Assembly (NCBI GenBank): GCA_023230025.1
Contig: JALNYD010000088.1
Span: forward strand, 1 to 10,049
Source of the DNA: Candidatus Cloacimonadota bacterium
GTDB taxonomy: Bacteria; Cloacimonadota; Cloacimonadia; Cloacimonadales; Cloacimonadaceae
Direction of reading: 5' to 3'
DNA length: 10,049 bases
Shown here in pieces: positions 1 through 6,489 of the stretch. Every line of letters begins with the position of its first letter. Positions within the stretch are counted from its first letter, which is position 1. The position numbers and the translations under genes were made by a program. Below the pieces are notes generated by a model. The model made no database searches. It saw only the letters and a list, made by a program, of their open reading frames with translations, and was not told where the DNA came from.

Positions 1-462
1 ATGCCCTTGATCGAGATCATCTTTGATTTTTATGACAAACTGAAAACTGTATCCCGGGGCTATGCTTCATTGGACTATGTATTCAAGGACTTTCGGGTAT
101 CCCAGGTTGTGAAGGTGGATATCCTGATCAATGGCGAAAAGGTGGATGCCATGAGCTTCATTTGCCATCAGGATAAAGCGCACAATTGGGGGAAAAGCGT
201 TACTGACACTCTTTCGGATGTGATACCGCGGCATATGTTCAAAATAGCCCTGCAAGCCAGCATAGGTGCCAAAATCATTGCTCGCAGCACAATCAACGCC
301 ATGCGCAAGGATGTATTGGCCAAATGCTATGGCGGCGATGTTTCCCGTAAACGGAAGCTGCTGGAAAAACAGAAAGAAGGCAAAAAGAAAATGAAGGAGA
401 TCGGTAACGTAACCGTGCCTCAGGAAGCCTTCCTGGCAGTTTTGAAAGCAGATCGGGATTGA
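1..462 (+). CDS. lepA: Elongation factor 4 (LepA), C-terminal 153 residues; 5' end outside window
   Basis: This is the end of the ribosomal back-translocation GTPase EF-4, a cytoplasmic translation factor. The visible part covers the last piece of the EF-G-like domain V (residues 1 to about 60) and the LepA-specific C-terminal domain. The family signature is clear: the segment around residues 105-130 contains LAKCYGGD followed by SRKRKLLEKQKEGKKKMK, and the protein ends with GNVTVPQEAFLAVLK, the near-invariant LepA tail. The Met at base 1 is an internal codon: the G domain, domain II and domain III that should precede it are missing because the window starts here, so the real start is upstream. 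The stop at 460-462 lies one base before the next start codon, suggesting translational coupling with the outer-membrane protein gene. Identification is by recalled family sequence and is very secure. Confidence 0.96.
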   Translation: MPLIEIIFDFYDKLKTVSRGYASLDYVFKDFRVSQVVKVDILINGEKVDAMSFICHQDKAHNWGKSVTDTLSDVIPRHMFKIALQASIGAKIIARSTINAMRKDVLAKCYGGDVSRKRKLLEKQKEGKKKMKEIGNVTVPQEAFLAVLKADRD

Positions 463-463
463 A

Positions 464-2116
464 ATGAAGCCCTGGCTGACAGCATTGATCCTGCTGTTGA
501 TAAGCCCGATGCTTGCGGCCATCACTATTGCTGAAATCAGCTTTGATGCCGATTTCAGCGTTTCCGGAGCGGAGCTAAGGAAAGCCTCTGGACTGGTTCT
601 CGGGCAGGAATATGAGCCCTCAAAAGTAAGCCAGGCAATTGCCGGGATTCAGGCTTATCTGCAAAGCCAGGGTGACTACTACGTGCTGGTGTTCAATCCG
701 GAACTCATTGCCCTGGATGCGCAACACATCCATTTGCAGTTCAGGCTGAGACGGATGGCGGATAGTGGGGCTGTCCGGATCAAGTATAGTGGTTTGCGGC
801 ATTTTTCCCTCAGTACTCTGCACAATCTGGCCTATACTTCGGAGGAAGGGGAGTATGCTCTGGTGGATTTACCCAGGATCATGCAAAGGGTTTTGGAACT
901 GTATCAGGAGCGGGGCTACCTGTTTGCCAGGGTGCAGCTTGATTCGATCGTATATGAGCAGGGCCTGGTAGCCTATATCCAGATTCAGGAGGGGAAGATC
1001 TTTGAACCCCAGAGATACCATTTTCGGGGAAACAAGGTTACCCGGGAAGCCACCATATTGAAAAACTCCGGATTGCTGGGGGAAAAGATCATTACTCCCA
1101 CCAAGCTGTTACAGGCGGAGCAAAATCTGAACAGCAAGTCCTATATCACCAGCAGCAGGATTTTGCCGGTAGATGATACGAGCCTGTTGTTTGATATACA
1201 GGAAGGCCGCATGACCTATCTGGAGGGAGTATTGGGCTTGAGTGACGAATCCGGAAAACGCAAACTATCCGGAATGGTGAATATCGATTTTCAGAACCTT
1301 TGGGGAACTGACCGAGCCATCAACCTGTATTGGCGCAGCACTCCGAATCAATACTCCGAGCTGAAGTTTCGCTATCATGAGGCGGGTTTGCCCAGTTTGC
1401 CCCTGGGAGCAGATCTGGAGCTTGCCAGAAGCAGTCAGGATACTCTGTGGATCATCAGCAGCATGGGTGCTCAAGTATACTATCAAAGCCTCTATCAGAA
1501 ATATGGGATCAGCGGTTATGGGCAGTCTGTATTGCCTGGCTCTGGCAATTCCGAGTTTGAGAAGAGTAGTTCCCAAAGCATCGGTGCCTTCTGGGGCTAT
1601 CAGAATATCCTTGGCGAACGCATACCCCAGCGGGGAGTGAAGCTAAATGCCAGCTATCAGTATATCTTTGGTGAGGATTCAAACAATGGCAGTTTCCAGG
1701 CCGATGCCAGGATCTATCATCCCATTCGCAACAGGTGGATTGCGCATTTAGGCACAAGTGTGAAATCCTATGAGAAGTCGGAAGTGGCGGAATATGACCG
1801 CTTTCGCATGGGTGGGCACAATTCACTAAGGGGATTTCGGGAGGATGAGTTTCAAAGCTGGCGCCTGGCCTGGCTGAATGCGGAGCTACGCTATATGCTG
1901 GGGCCTCAAAGCATGATTTATGCGTTTTACGATCATGGATTTATGGCTTTGGATGATTCACGCCTGAAAATGGACCTGTTTTCCGTTGGAGCGGGGATCA
2001 GTATCGATACCCGGATCGGTATTTTGAGTCTGGGCTATGGCTTGCCATATCGGGATAATAGCTTTACCGATATAGGTTTAGGTATGATTCATATGGGTGT
2101 AGATGTCGCCCTGTAA
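464..2116 (+). CDS. Omp85-superfamily outer-membrane protein (BamA/TamA-like, three POTRA-like repeats)
   Basis: A 550-residue outer-membrane barrel. Residues 1-19 form a Sec signal peptide (basic MKPW, a Leu/Ile-rich core, cleavage probably after LAA). Three POTRA-like repeats of about 75 residues follow (about 21-97, 102-177, 180-250). The third carries the typical POTRA pattern FRGN at 187-190 followed by a Thr, and the second has the helix ending in RGY at 150-152. The remaining 300 residues are beta-rich and contain GGHNSLRGF (450-458), the (V/L)RGF loop-6 motif of Omp85 proteins. The family includes BamA (barrel insertion), TamA (translocation) and two-partner secretion transporters. 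Three POTRAs and no visible TamB or Skp gene nearby leave the exact role open; TamA-like is my best guess. The final residue is Leu, not the aromatic residue usual in a beta-signal. The start follows the lepA stop by one base with only a weak Shine-Dalgarno sequence, so coupling is likely. Confidence 0.88.
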   Translation: MKPWLTALILLLISPMLAAITIAEISFDADFSVSGAELRKASGLVLGQEYEPSKVSQAIAGIQAYLQSQGDYYVLVFNPELIALDAQHIHLQFRLRRMADSGAVRIKYSGLRHFSLSTLHNLAYTSEEGEYALVDLPRIMQRVLELYQERGYLFARVQLDSIVYEQGLVAYIQIQEGKIFEPQRYHFRGNKVTREATILKNSGLLGEKIITPTKLLQAEQNLNSKSYITSSRILPVDDTSLLFDIQEGRMTYLEGVLGLSDESGKRKLSGMVNIDFQNLWGTDRAINLYWRSTPNQYSELKFRYHEAGLPSLPLGADLELARSSQDTLWIISSMGAQVYYQSLYQKYGISGYGQSVLPGSGNSEFEKSSSQSIGAFWGYQNILGERIPQRGVKLNASYQYIFGEDSNNGSFQADARIYHPIRNRWIAHLGTSVKSYEKSEVAEYDRFRMGGHNSLRGFREDEFQSWRLAWLNAELRYMLGPQSMIYAFYDHGFMALDDSRLKMDLFSVGAGISIDTRIGILSLGYGLPYRDNSFTDIGLGMIHMGVDVAL

Positions 2117-2125
2117 AAAAAAACC

Positions 2126-2153
2126 TTGCCAAGAAAAGCGAGCTTTTTAACAT
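2126..2153 (+). promoter_or_regulatory. Possible promoter of the small lipoprotein gene (A-tract, TTGCCA, TAACAT)
   Basis: Nine A residues (2115-2123, overlapping the previous stop codon) precede CC and a TTGCCA hexamer at 2126-2131. A TAACAT at 2148-2153 lies 16 bases further on. An A-tract above a -35 box resembles an UP element. The -10 box matches only four of six consensus bases. The same A-tract-CCTTGCCA string occurs before ackA. A start near 2160 would give a leader of about 175 bases. Confidence 0.4.
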
Positions 2154-2293
2154 GTCCCCAATAATACAGAGTATATAGTCGTGCGTAAGGACTGTGTGAG
2201 GGATTGATCAGGCTTCCAAGCCTATCCTGCCTCAATAAAATGCGATCGGCAATATTTTTTAAGACAAGACCAAAGCAAAAAAAACAAAAAACC

Positions 2294-2323
2294 TAAGTTA
2301 CGCCCCAAAAGGGGTATTACTTA
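2294..2323 (+). other. Hairpin directly upstream of the lipoprotein ribosome binding site
   Basis: CCCC-AAAA-GGGG (2303-2314) is a perfect four-base-pair stem with a four-base loop. The flanks TAAGT (2294-2298) and ACTTA (2319-2323) pair perfectly around it, separated by an imperfect internal loop. The 3' arm ends one base before the Shine-Dalgarno sequence at 2325-2330. It may stabilise the 5' end of the message or modulate ribosome access. Confidence 0.5.
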
Positions 2324-2324
2324 T

Positions 2325-2330
2325 GGAGGA
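2325..2330 (+). promoter_or_regulatory. Ribosome binding site GGAGGA that fixes the lipoprotein start at 2335
   Basis: A full Shine-Dalgarno GGAGGA ends four bases before ATG 2335. It overlaps the earlier in-frame ATG at 2323, which would have no ribosome binding site of its own and would put four acidic or polar residues (MEES) ahead of the signal peptide. The start at 2335 is therefore preferred. Confidence 0.85.
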
Positions 2331-2334
2331 ATCA

Positions 2335-2523
2335 ATGAAAAAAGTTATCTTACTCACATTACTCGCTATGATGCTGCTCAGCATGCTTGCCATGAGCGCT
2401 TGCAAACCAAAACCGGTTGAAGAGCCCATGACCGAAGAAGCTCCTCTTGAAGAAGCTCCTGTAGTGGAAGATTCTCTCGCTGTTGAAGGCGAAGTGACTC
2501 CTGAAGCACCTGTTACTGAGTAA
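2335..2523 (+). CDS. Small acidic Pro/Glu-rich lipoprotein (62 residues)
   Basis: This is a short predicted lipoprotein with no recognisable enzymatic domain. Residues 1-22 form a lipoprotein signal peptide: MKK, a Leu/Met-rich core, then a lipobox-like MSAC with the lipidated Cys at 23. Met at -3 is a little unusual. The mature part is only 40 residues, starts CKPKP, and is low-complexity and strongly acidic, with repeated EEAP units at 34-37 and 39-42 and further PEAP near the end. No Asp follows the Cys, so by the enterobacterial rule (which may not hold here) it would go to the outer membrane. It sits alone between a possible promoter and a strong terminator, a layout seen for abundant small lipoproteins that coat or tether the outer membrane. 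The function is unknown, and short lineage-specific lipoproteins of this type are rarely conserved in sequence. Confidence 0.82.
   Translation: MKKVILLTLLAMMLLSMLAMSACKPKPVEEPMTEEAPLEEAPVVEDSLAVEGEVTPEAPVTE
2434..2460 (+). repeat. Twelve-base direct repeat GAAGAAGCTCCT inside the lipoprotein gene
   Basis: GAAGAAGCTCCT occurs at 2434-2445 and again at 2449-2460, a 15-base period in frame that encodes E-E-A-P twice, separated by one Leu codon. Identical codons suggest a recent duplication by slippage. Confidence 0.8.
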
Positions 2524-2553
2524 CAAAAACCTACCAAGTCATTAACAGTCCTT

Positions 2554-2584
2554 AAAAAACGGGCATTAGTGCCCGTTTTTTTTT
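2554..2584 (+). terminator. Strong intrinsic terminator after the lipoprotein gene
   Basis: A six-base-pair GC-rich stem (CGGGCA at 2560-2565 with TGCCCG at 2570-2575) and a TTAG loop are followed by nine T residues (2576-2584). Six A residues before the stem (2554-2559) extend the pairing and would make the element work on the opposite strand as well. It lies 30 bases after the stop codon. Confidence 0.93.
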
Positions 2585-2599
2585 AGCGTTAAAAAAACC

Positions 2600-2628
2600 T
2601 TGCCAGCTTTGATTAAATCAGAAAACAT
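2600..2628 (+). promoter_or_regulatory. Possible ackA promoter (A-tract, TTGCCA)
   Basis: Seven A residues (2591-2597), CC and TTGCCA (2600-2605) reproduce the element upstream of the lipoprotein. A -10 at the usual distance would be AAACAT (2623-2628), which is poor. Because a terminator ends at 2584, ackA needs its own promoter between there and 2712. TAGGAT at 2682-2687 or TATATA at 2687-2692 are alternative -10 candidates, so the exact start is uncertain. Confidence 0.35.
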
Positions 2629-2699
2629 GGTTCCCGTCCTGAAAAGAACTCTGGTAACTTGCTGGGGATATCATGTATTTTTAGGATATATAAGCAAAT

Positions 2700-2704
2700 A
2701 AGGA
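2700..2704 (+). promoter_or_regulatory. Ribosome binding site AAGGA deciding the ackA start at 2713
   Basis: AAGGA ends eight bases before ATG 2713. Starting there gives MKILVINCGSSSLKY, the standard acetate kinase N-terminus with the catalytic Asn at position 7. An upstream TTG at 2659 would add 18 residues unlike any acetate kinase. Confidence 0.8.
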
Positions 2705-2712
2705 CGCCAAAG

Positions 2713-3927
2713 ATGAAAATCCTCGTGATCAATTGTGGGAGTAGTTCGCTAAAGTATGAAGTCTATGAGATGCCCTCCCAACAGAGCTTGGGCAAAGGTC
2801 TGATCGAACGGATCGGCTTGAATGATGCCATAATCTCGCAAAACTATCAGGATCAGAAGTTTCAAAAGCAATGCGAGATTCCTGATCATCGCTGTGCTTT
2901 TGAATTTATGATGGAAGCATTATTGGATCAGGATCATGGCATTTTATCCAACCTCGGCGAGATAAAGGGAGTTGGCCACCGGGTGGTGCATGGAGGCGAG
3001 CAGTATTCCGAATCCGTGCTGATTGATGCGGATGTATTGCGAGCAATAGAAGCCAATATTGAGCTTGCGCCATTGCACAATCCTGCTAATCTGACGGGAA
3101 TACATGAGAGTCAAAGGGTTTTCCCAGGGGTTCCGCAGGTGGCTGTTTTTGATACGGCATTTCACCAGACACTGCCTCCCAGCGCTTATCTCTATGGCAT
3201 TCCCCGGGAGTTTTATGAGAAATACCGCATCCGGCGTTATGGCTTCCACGGCACCAGTCATCGCTATGTAGCGGGGATTGCTCTGCAGATGCTAAAACGC
3301 AGCAAGGATAATACCAACCTGATCACCTGTCATTTGGGTAATGGCGCTTCGATCACCGCGATTCAGGCCGGACAATCTGTGGATACCTCAATGGGTTTCA
3401 CACCTCTGGAGGGGCTGATGATGGGAACCCGTAGCGGGGATCTGGATCCCTCGATCATCTTTTATCTGGAGGAGAGGGGTTTTGATTTTCACGATCTGCA
3501 CAGCATTTTGAACAAGAAAAGCGGCTTATTGGGTCTTTCAGGTATTTCCAGCGATCTCAGAGATATTGAAACCGCAGCAGAGCAGGGAGATCTGAATGCG
3601 CAAGAAACCCTGGAAACTTATGCCTATAGGATACGCCGCTATATTGGTGCCTATGCTGCAAATCTGGTGAAAGTGGATGGCATTGTGTTTACCGGAGGAA
3701 TCGGTCAGAATGCCGTGAAAATGCGTGAACGTATTTGTAATCGGCTGGAAAACGTTGGTATTCACATCAACCACGAGTTAAACCGCCGTGTAGGTGGTGG
3801 TGCAGGCATCATATCACAGCCCTATTCGCCAGTGAGCATCCTGGTGATTCCCACCAATGAGGAACTGCAAATAGCCCTGGATGCCGCAACCATCATTAAT
3901 CCTGGGTTGGATGCAATCGTTATCTAA
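2713..3927 (+). CDS. ackA: Acetate kinase
   Basis: This cytoplasmic enzyme interconverts acetyl phosphate plus ADP and acetate plus ATP, the last step of acetate fermentation. At 404 residues it has the usual family length. All key residues of the Methanosarcina enzyme are visible, shifted by one: Asn7 in NCGSSSLKY, Arg90 in GHRVVHGG, Asp147 in VFDTAFHQTLP, His179 in YGFHGTSHRYV, Arg240 in MMGTRSGDLDP, and Glu383 in IPTNEEL. The glycine-rich ATP loops HLGNGAS (207-213) and FTGGIGQNA (326-334) are intact, so it should be active. No phosphotransacetylase gene (pta) is adjacent, so acetyl phosphate must come from elsewhere in the genome. The stop codon lies 17 bases before the next gene, which has its own Shine-Dalgarno sequence, so ackA probably heads a four-gene operon whose other members are envelope proteins. 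Identification is very secure. Confidence 0.97.
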   Translation: MKILVINCGSSSLKYEVYEMPSQQSLGKGLIERIGLNDAIISQNYQDQKFQKQCEIPDHRCAFEFMMEALLDQDHGILSNLGEIKGVGHRVVHGGEQYSESVLIDADVLRAIEANIELAPLHNPANLTGIHESQRVFPGVPQVAVFDTAFHQTLPPSAYLYGIPREFYEKYRIRRYGFHGTSHRYVAGIALQMLKRSKDNTNLITCHLGNGASITAIQAGQSVDTSMGFTPLEGLMMGTRSGDLDPSIIFYLEERGFDFHDLHSILNKKSGLLGLSGISSDLRDIETAAEQGDLNAQETLETYAYRIRRYIGAYAANLVKVDGIVFTGGIGQNAVKMRERICNRLENVGIHINHELNRRVGGGAGIISQPYSPVSILVIPTNEELQIALDAATIINPGLDAIVI

Positions 3928-3944
3928 GTAATCAAGGAGTTTGG

Positions 3945-4985
3945 ATGAAAAAGTTTTGCCTCGGGCTTTCTATGCTGATTATGTTTATGGGGCTTTGGGC
4001 TGATACGGGGATACGCGGGATTCGGGCTGAGGATTACCAGGGAGTAGTCTGTCGTCTGGTTCTGGATTTGAACCAGGATGCAAAGTTCACAGTGCAGCAG
4101 AAACCTGAGGGTTTGCAGATCAATATTGAAAACTTCGATGGCAGAGATGCCAAAAAACAGCTCAACAGCTCGCTGATCCGGGAACTTCAGGTAAATACCC
4201 ACGGAGTGTGGGTTGCTACTATCAAGGGTTTACGCTATGAAATGATGCAGCTTTCGGAAACCAGGCAGGCAGTGGTTGATCTGTTCAGCAATCCCCAGAA
4301 TCTGGAAGGGAAGCTTGCCATCGCCCGATTCTATAGCGACCGGGGAAAATATGCCAGTGCTGATGAAGCTTTTTATGCTCTGGACAGGGGATATCCAGGT
4401 AACGATAACGTACTGTATTACTGGGGAATATTGCTCAAACGCCGGGGCAGTAACAGAGCTAATGTCAAACTCGGCCAGATCCCGGAAAGCAGTCCCTATT
4501 TTGATGCCGCACAGGAACTGATTCAAAGCGGCAGATACATTCCACAGCTACAGGAGGCTGATGTTCAAGCCAGCATTGAAGCTGACGCACTGGATGAAGT
4601 TGCCCTGAGAGATTCCATCTACAAGGTGGATTCACTGGTGGTGGCCGCACCGAAGCTCAGCTTGCGACACCCCAAACCCAAAGCCCTGGATGTGATTGCT
4701 GAGATTGCCTCCCAGCATTTCATTCTGGCTCTGCTCGTTTTTGTCAGCACTTTGGTGATAATCAGCATTCTGGTTTTTGGGAGCAGACAGGGTAAGACCA
4801 AAAAAACTGAATCATCCATTGGTTTAGAAGCTATGGCGCTACAACGGATGGTACATCGTCTTCTGGCAGATGGCTGGACTCACAAAGAGATTGCCCGGGA
4901 GCTAAAAATCGGGGTGAATGATGTGACTTTCATTGCCAACCAGGCACCTCCCCCTGCTGATGAGAGTGAAAGTAATGATTCATAG
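3945..4985 (+). CDS. Single-pass membrane protein with AMIN/TPR-like periplasmic part and HTH-like cytoplasmic tail
   Basis: I do not recognise this 346-residue protein as a named family. Residues 1-19 look like a Sec signal peptide (MKKFCLGLSM, hydrophobic core, cleavage near WAD). Residues about 30-112 are beta-rich with an alternating pattern (VVCRLVLDL, then LQINIENF) resembling an AMIN domain, which in other proteins binds peptidoglycan or targets periplasmic complexes. Residues about 120-166 form two helices of TPR type (AIARFYSDRGKYASADEAFYAL, Gly/Ala at the expected sites). After a charged linker, one membrane helix spans 258-279, followed by a Lys/Arg-rich stretch consistent with a cytoplasmic C-terminus. 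The tail (about 300-332) contains GWTHKEIARELKIGVNDV, a helix-turn-helix-like pattern like the short tails of DUF6115/SwrB-type proteins. AGGAG ends five bases before the ATG. The 3' end overlaps the next gene by 11 bases. The domain calls are pattern-based and tentative. Confidence 0.75.
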   Translation: MKKFCLGLSMLIMFMGLWADTGIRGIRAEDYQGVVCRLVLDLNQDAKFTVQQKPEGLQINIENFDGRDAKKQLNSSLIRELQVNTHGVWVATIKGLRYEMMQLSETRQAVVDLFSNPQNLEGKLAIARFYSDRGKYASADEAFYALDRGYPGNDNVLYYWGILLKRRGSNRANVKLGQIPESSPYFDAAQELIQSGRYIPQLQEADVQASIEADALDEVALRDSIYKVDSLVVAAPKLSLRHPKPKALDVIAEIASQHFILALLVFVSTLVIISILVFGSRQGKTKKTESSIGLEAMALQRMVHRLLADGWTHKEIARELKIGVNDVTFIANQAPPPADESESNDS

Positions 4986-6480
4986 TAAAAGCTGGGGGCT
5001 GCTGCTCTTGTTGCTTTGGGCAGGAAGCATGCTCAATGCTCTGATCCAGGATTCAGCATTTATGCCACCTGTGCGCAGTTTGATGAAAAGCAGCCTGATT
5101 GCCCGCAATCCCTGGCATGAACACTATGCAAGCCGTTTGCGGGATGAAGGGCTCACCCATCCTTTTGAATCATCCCAGGGCTTTTTGCGGCATCTCAAAT
5201 CCGCTCTCTTGATTGATGATGAGGATGTAAACCTGATCTCCTACCGGGATCAGGAATCCGGTTTTGGGGCTGATCTCAAAGTGTTGGCCGGTTATGAACA
5301 CAGCTTCATTGATGATGAGGACTACCAGTTTTGGTACAAAGGACTGGATCTCAAGGCATCTGCAGGGAAAAGGTTGCATCTGTTCAGCCGCTGGTATAAT
5401 GGAGCCTTCTATGGCAATCTGGATGCTGCGGAAGAGGATCCTTTGGTGGATGGCTATTTCAAGCGTTTTAACCAGCGCATACAACTGGACAATGTTAATG
5501 GCGCAATCTCCTATGATGCAGAGAATTACAGCCTTGCTTTAGGCCGGGGTACTTTTCAGATCAGCCCCTCCGTCAGCGGCAGCATCATCCTTTCAGACCG
5601 CGTGAATGACTACGCTTACTTCCTGGCAGAAGGCCGTGCCGGAGCTTTTAGCTTCAGCTTTCTGCACGGGTCCCTGATGGCAGATAGCACCTATAGCACT
5701 ATGCAAAACAATATTGTGAACGATCGCAACTATCCGGATAAGTTCATCGCTCTGCATCAAATGAACTATCGTCCCAATCAAGCTTGGGACCTGTATCTGG
5801 GAGAGAGCGTGATCTATGGGAATCGTAGCATTGATCTGAACTACATCCTGCCCAACAGCTTCTGGCGCGCGGTGGAGCATAACCTTTGGGATCGGGACAA
5901 CGTTCTGATCTATGGCGGGATCATCCACCGCATGAATCCGGGATTGACTCTTTATGGGCAGGTAGCCATTGATGAGTTCAGCTATGGCAAGGTCTTCAGC
6001 AACTGGTGGGGCAATAAGTATGCCCTGCAAAGCGGAATCGCATATACAACAGTGAATAGCTCTACTAATCTGGAGATCACTGCTGTGCGGCCATACACCT
6101 ATGCCCATTTTCAAAACCACACCATGTATTCCCATGATGGCCGCCCACTGGGCTATCCGCTGGGTTCAAACGTTGCCAATATCACTATGGAACACTACCA
6201 GGTTTTCAATGACTTTTTGGATGGAGCGATCAACCTGAGCTATTCCTATCGCGGTTCCGAGGGATCGGATTGGCGGGAGAATTATCACGATGTCTTTGCT
6301 GGGCAAATCGATGATGCTGAGGTTAAATGGTTTGCTGGCGAGATCAGCCGGGATTATGCCATCAGTGGCTATCTTGGATTGCAATTATTCTGGCATCACG
6401 AGCTTTTGCTGAGTTATCAGGGAAAGTATCTGGAAGATTGGCAACACAAAGTATCTGGCTGCTGGCAATTCAAGTTTTGA
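4975..6480 (+). CDS. Wzi-like outer-membrane beta-barrel protein
   Basis: A 501-residue protein with a signal peptide (residues 1-22, long Leu run, cleavage near LNA) and a beta-rich remainder ending CWQFKF, an aromatic C-terminus typical of outer-membrane barrels. It resembles the capsule-assembly Wzi family (about 480 residues in E. coli), whose barrel helps retain surface polysaccharide. Recognisable stretches are ALGRGTFQISPS (188-199), GESVIYGNRSIDLNYILP (276-293), the EHNLWDRDNVLIYGG region (301-315), and RPYTYAHFQ (372-380) with HDGRPLGYPLGSN (387-399). The start chosen is ATG 4975, inside the end of the previous gene (11-base overlap), because it begins just before the signal peptide. 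An in-frame ATG at 4933 would add 14 residues lying within the upstream gene and spoil the N-terminus. No capsule transferase or export genes are visible nearby, so capsule attachment is only one possibility; general surface-glycan handling is another. Confidence 0.75.
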   Translation: MIHSKSWGLLLLLLWAGSMLNALIQDSAFMPPVRSLMKSSLIARNPWHEHYASRLRDEGLTHPFESSQGFLRHLKSALLIDDEDVNLISYRDQESGFGADLKVLAGYEHSFIDDEDYQFWYKGLDLKASAGKRLHLFSRWYNGAFYGNLDAAEEDPLVDGYFKRFNQRIQLDNVNGAISYDAENYSLALGRGTFQISPSVSGSIILSDRVNDYAYFLAEGRAGAFSFSFLHGSLMADSTYSTMQNNIVNDRNYPDKFIALHQMNYRPNQAWDLYLGESVIYGNRSIDLNYILPNSFWRAVEHNLWDRDNVLIYGGIIHRMNPGLTLYGQVAIDEFSYGKVFSNWWGNKYALQSGIAYTTVNSSTNLEITAVRPYTYAHFQNHTMYSHDGRPLGYPLGSNVANITMEHYQVFNDFLDGAINLSYSYRGSEGSDWRENYHDVFAGQIDDAEVKWFAGEISRDYAISGYLGLQLFWHHELLLSYQGKYLEDWQHKVSGCWQFKF

Positions 6481-6489
6481 GGTGTAATA

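Larger units (their letters stand above)
2117..2334 (+). other. Gene-free leader region with several possible RNA hairpins
   Basis: No convincing gene lies between the Omp85 stop and the lipoprotein start. Seen here are the possible promoter at 2126-2153; a perfect inverted repeat AGGCTTCCAAGCCT (2210-2223), extendable by GGAT (2201-2204) with ATCC (2224-2227); a weak TGC/GCA hairpin (2241-2251) followed by six T residues (2255-2260); a purine-rich A tract (about 2261-2290); and a longer hairpin at 2294-2323 just before the ribosome binding site. The hairpin plus T-run at 2241-2260 might partly terminate the lepA-omp85 transcript, but it is weak. I do not recognise a known riboswitch or RNA family. 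Confidence 0.45.

Noticed and set aside
2152..2178. Eight-codon frame that might be a leader peptide
   Set aside because: There is no ribosome binding site, no run of regulatory codons and no clear attenuator directly after it.
2241..2260. TGC/GCA hairpin with six T residues as terminator of the lepA-omp85 unit
   Set aside because: The stem is only three base pairs, extendable only with a bulge, so it is too weak to call.
2323..2334. Earlier ATG for the lipoprotein gene
   Set aside because: The Shine-Dalgarno sequence overlaps this ATG, and the extra residues would place acidic charge before the signal peptide.
2659..2712. N-terminal extension of acetate kinase from a TTG start
   Set aside because: It lacks a ribosome binding site and adds 18 residues unlike the family, while ATG 2713 has both AAGGA and the canonical N-terminus.
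3945..4985. Calling this protein a transcription factor because of the HTH-like tail
   Set aside because: The HTH pattern is short, membrane-tethered and similar to tails of proteins not known to bind DNA, so only the pattern is reported.
5593..6135. A 180-codon minus-strand open frame opposite the Wzi-like gene
   Set aside because: The protein shows no domain, signal or motif, and the + strand frame is clearly the coding one.
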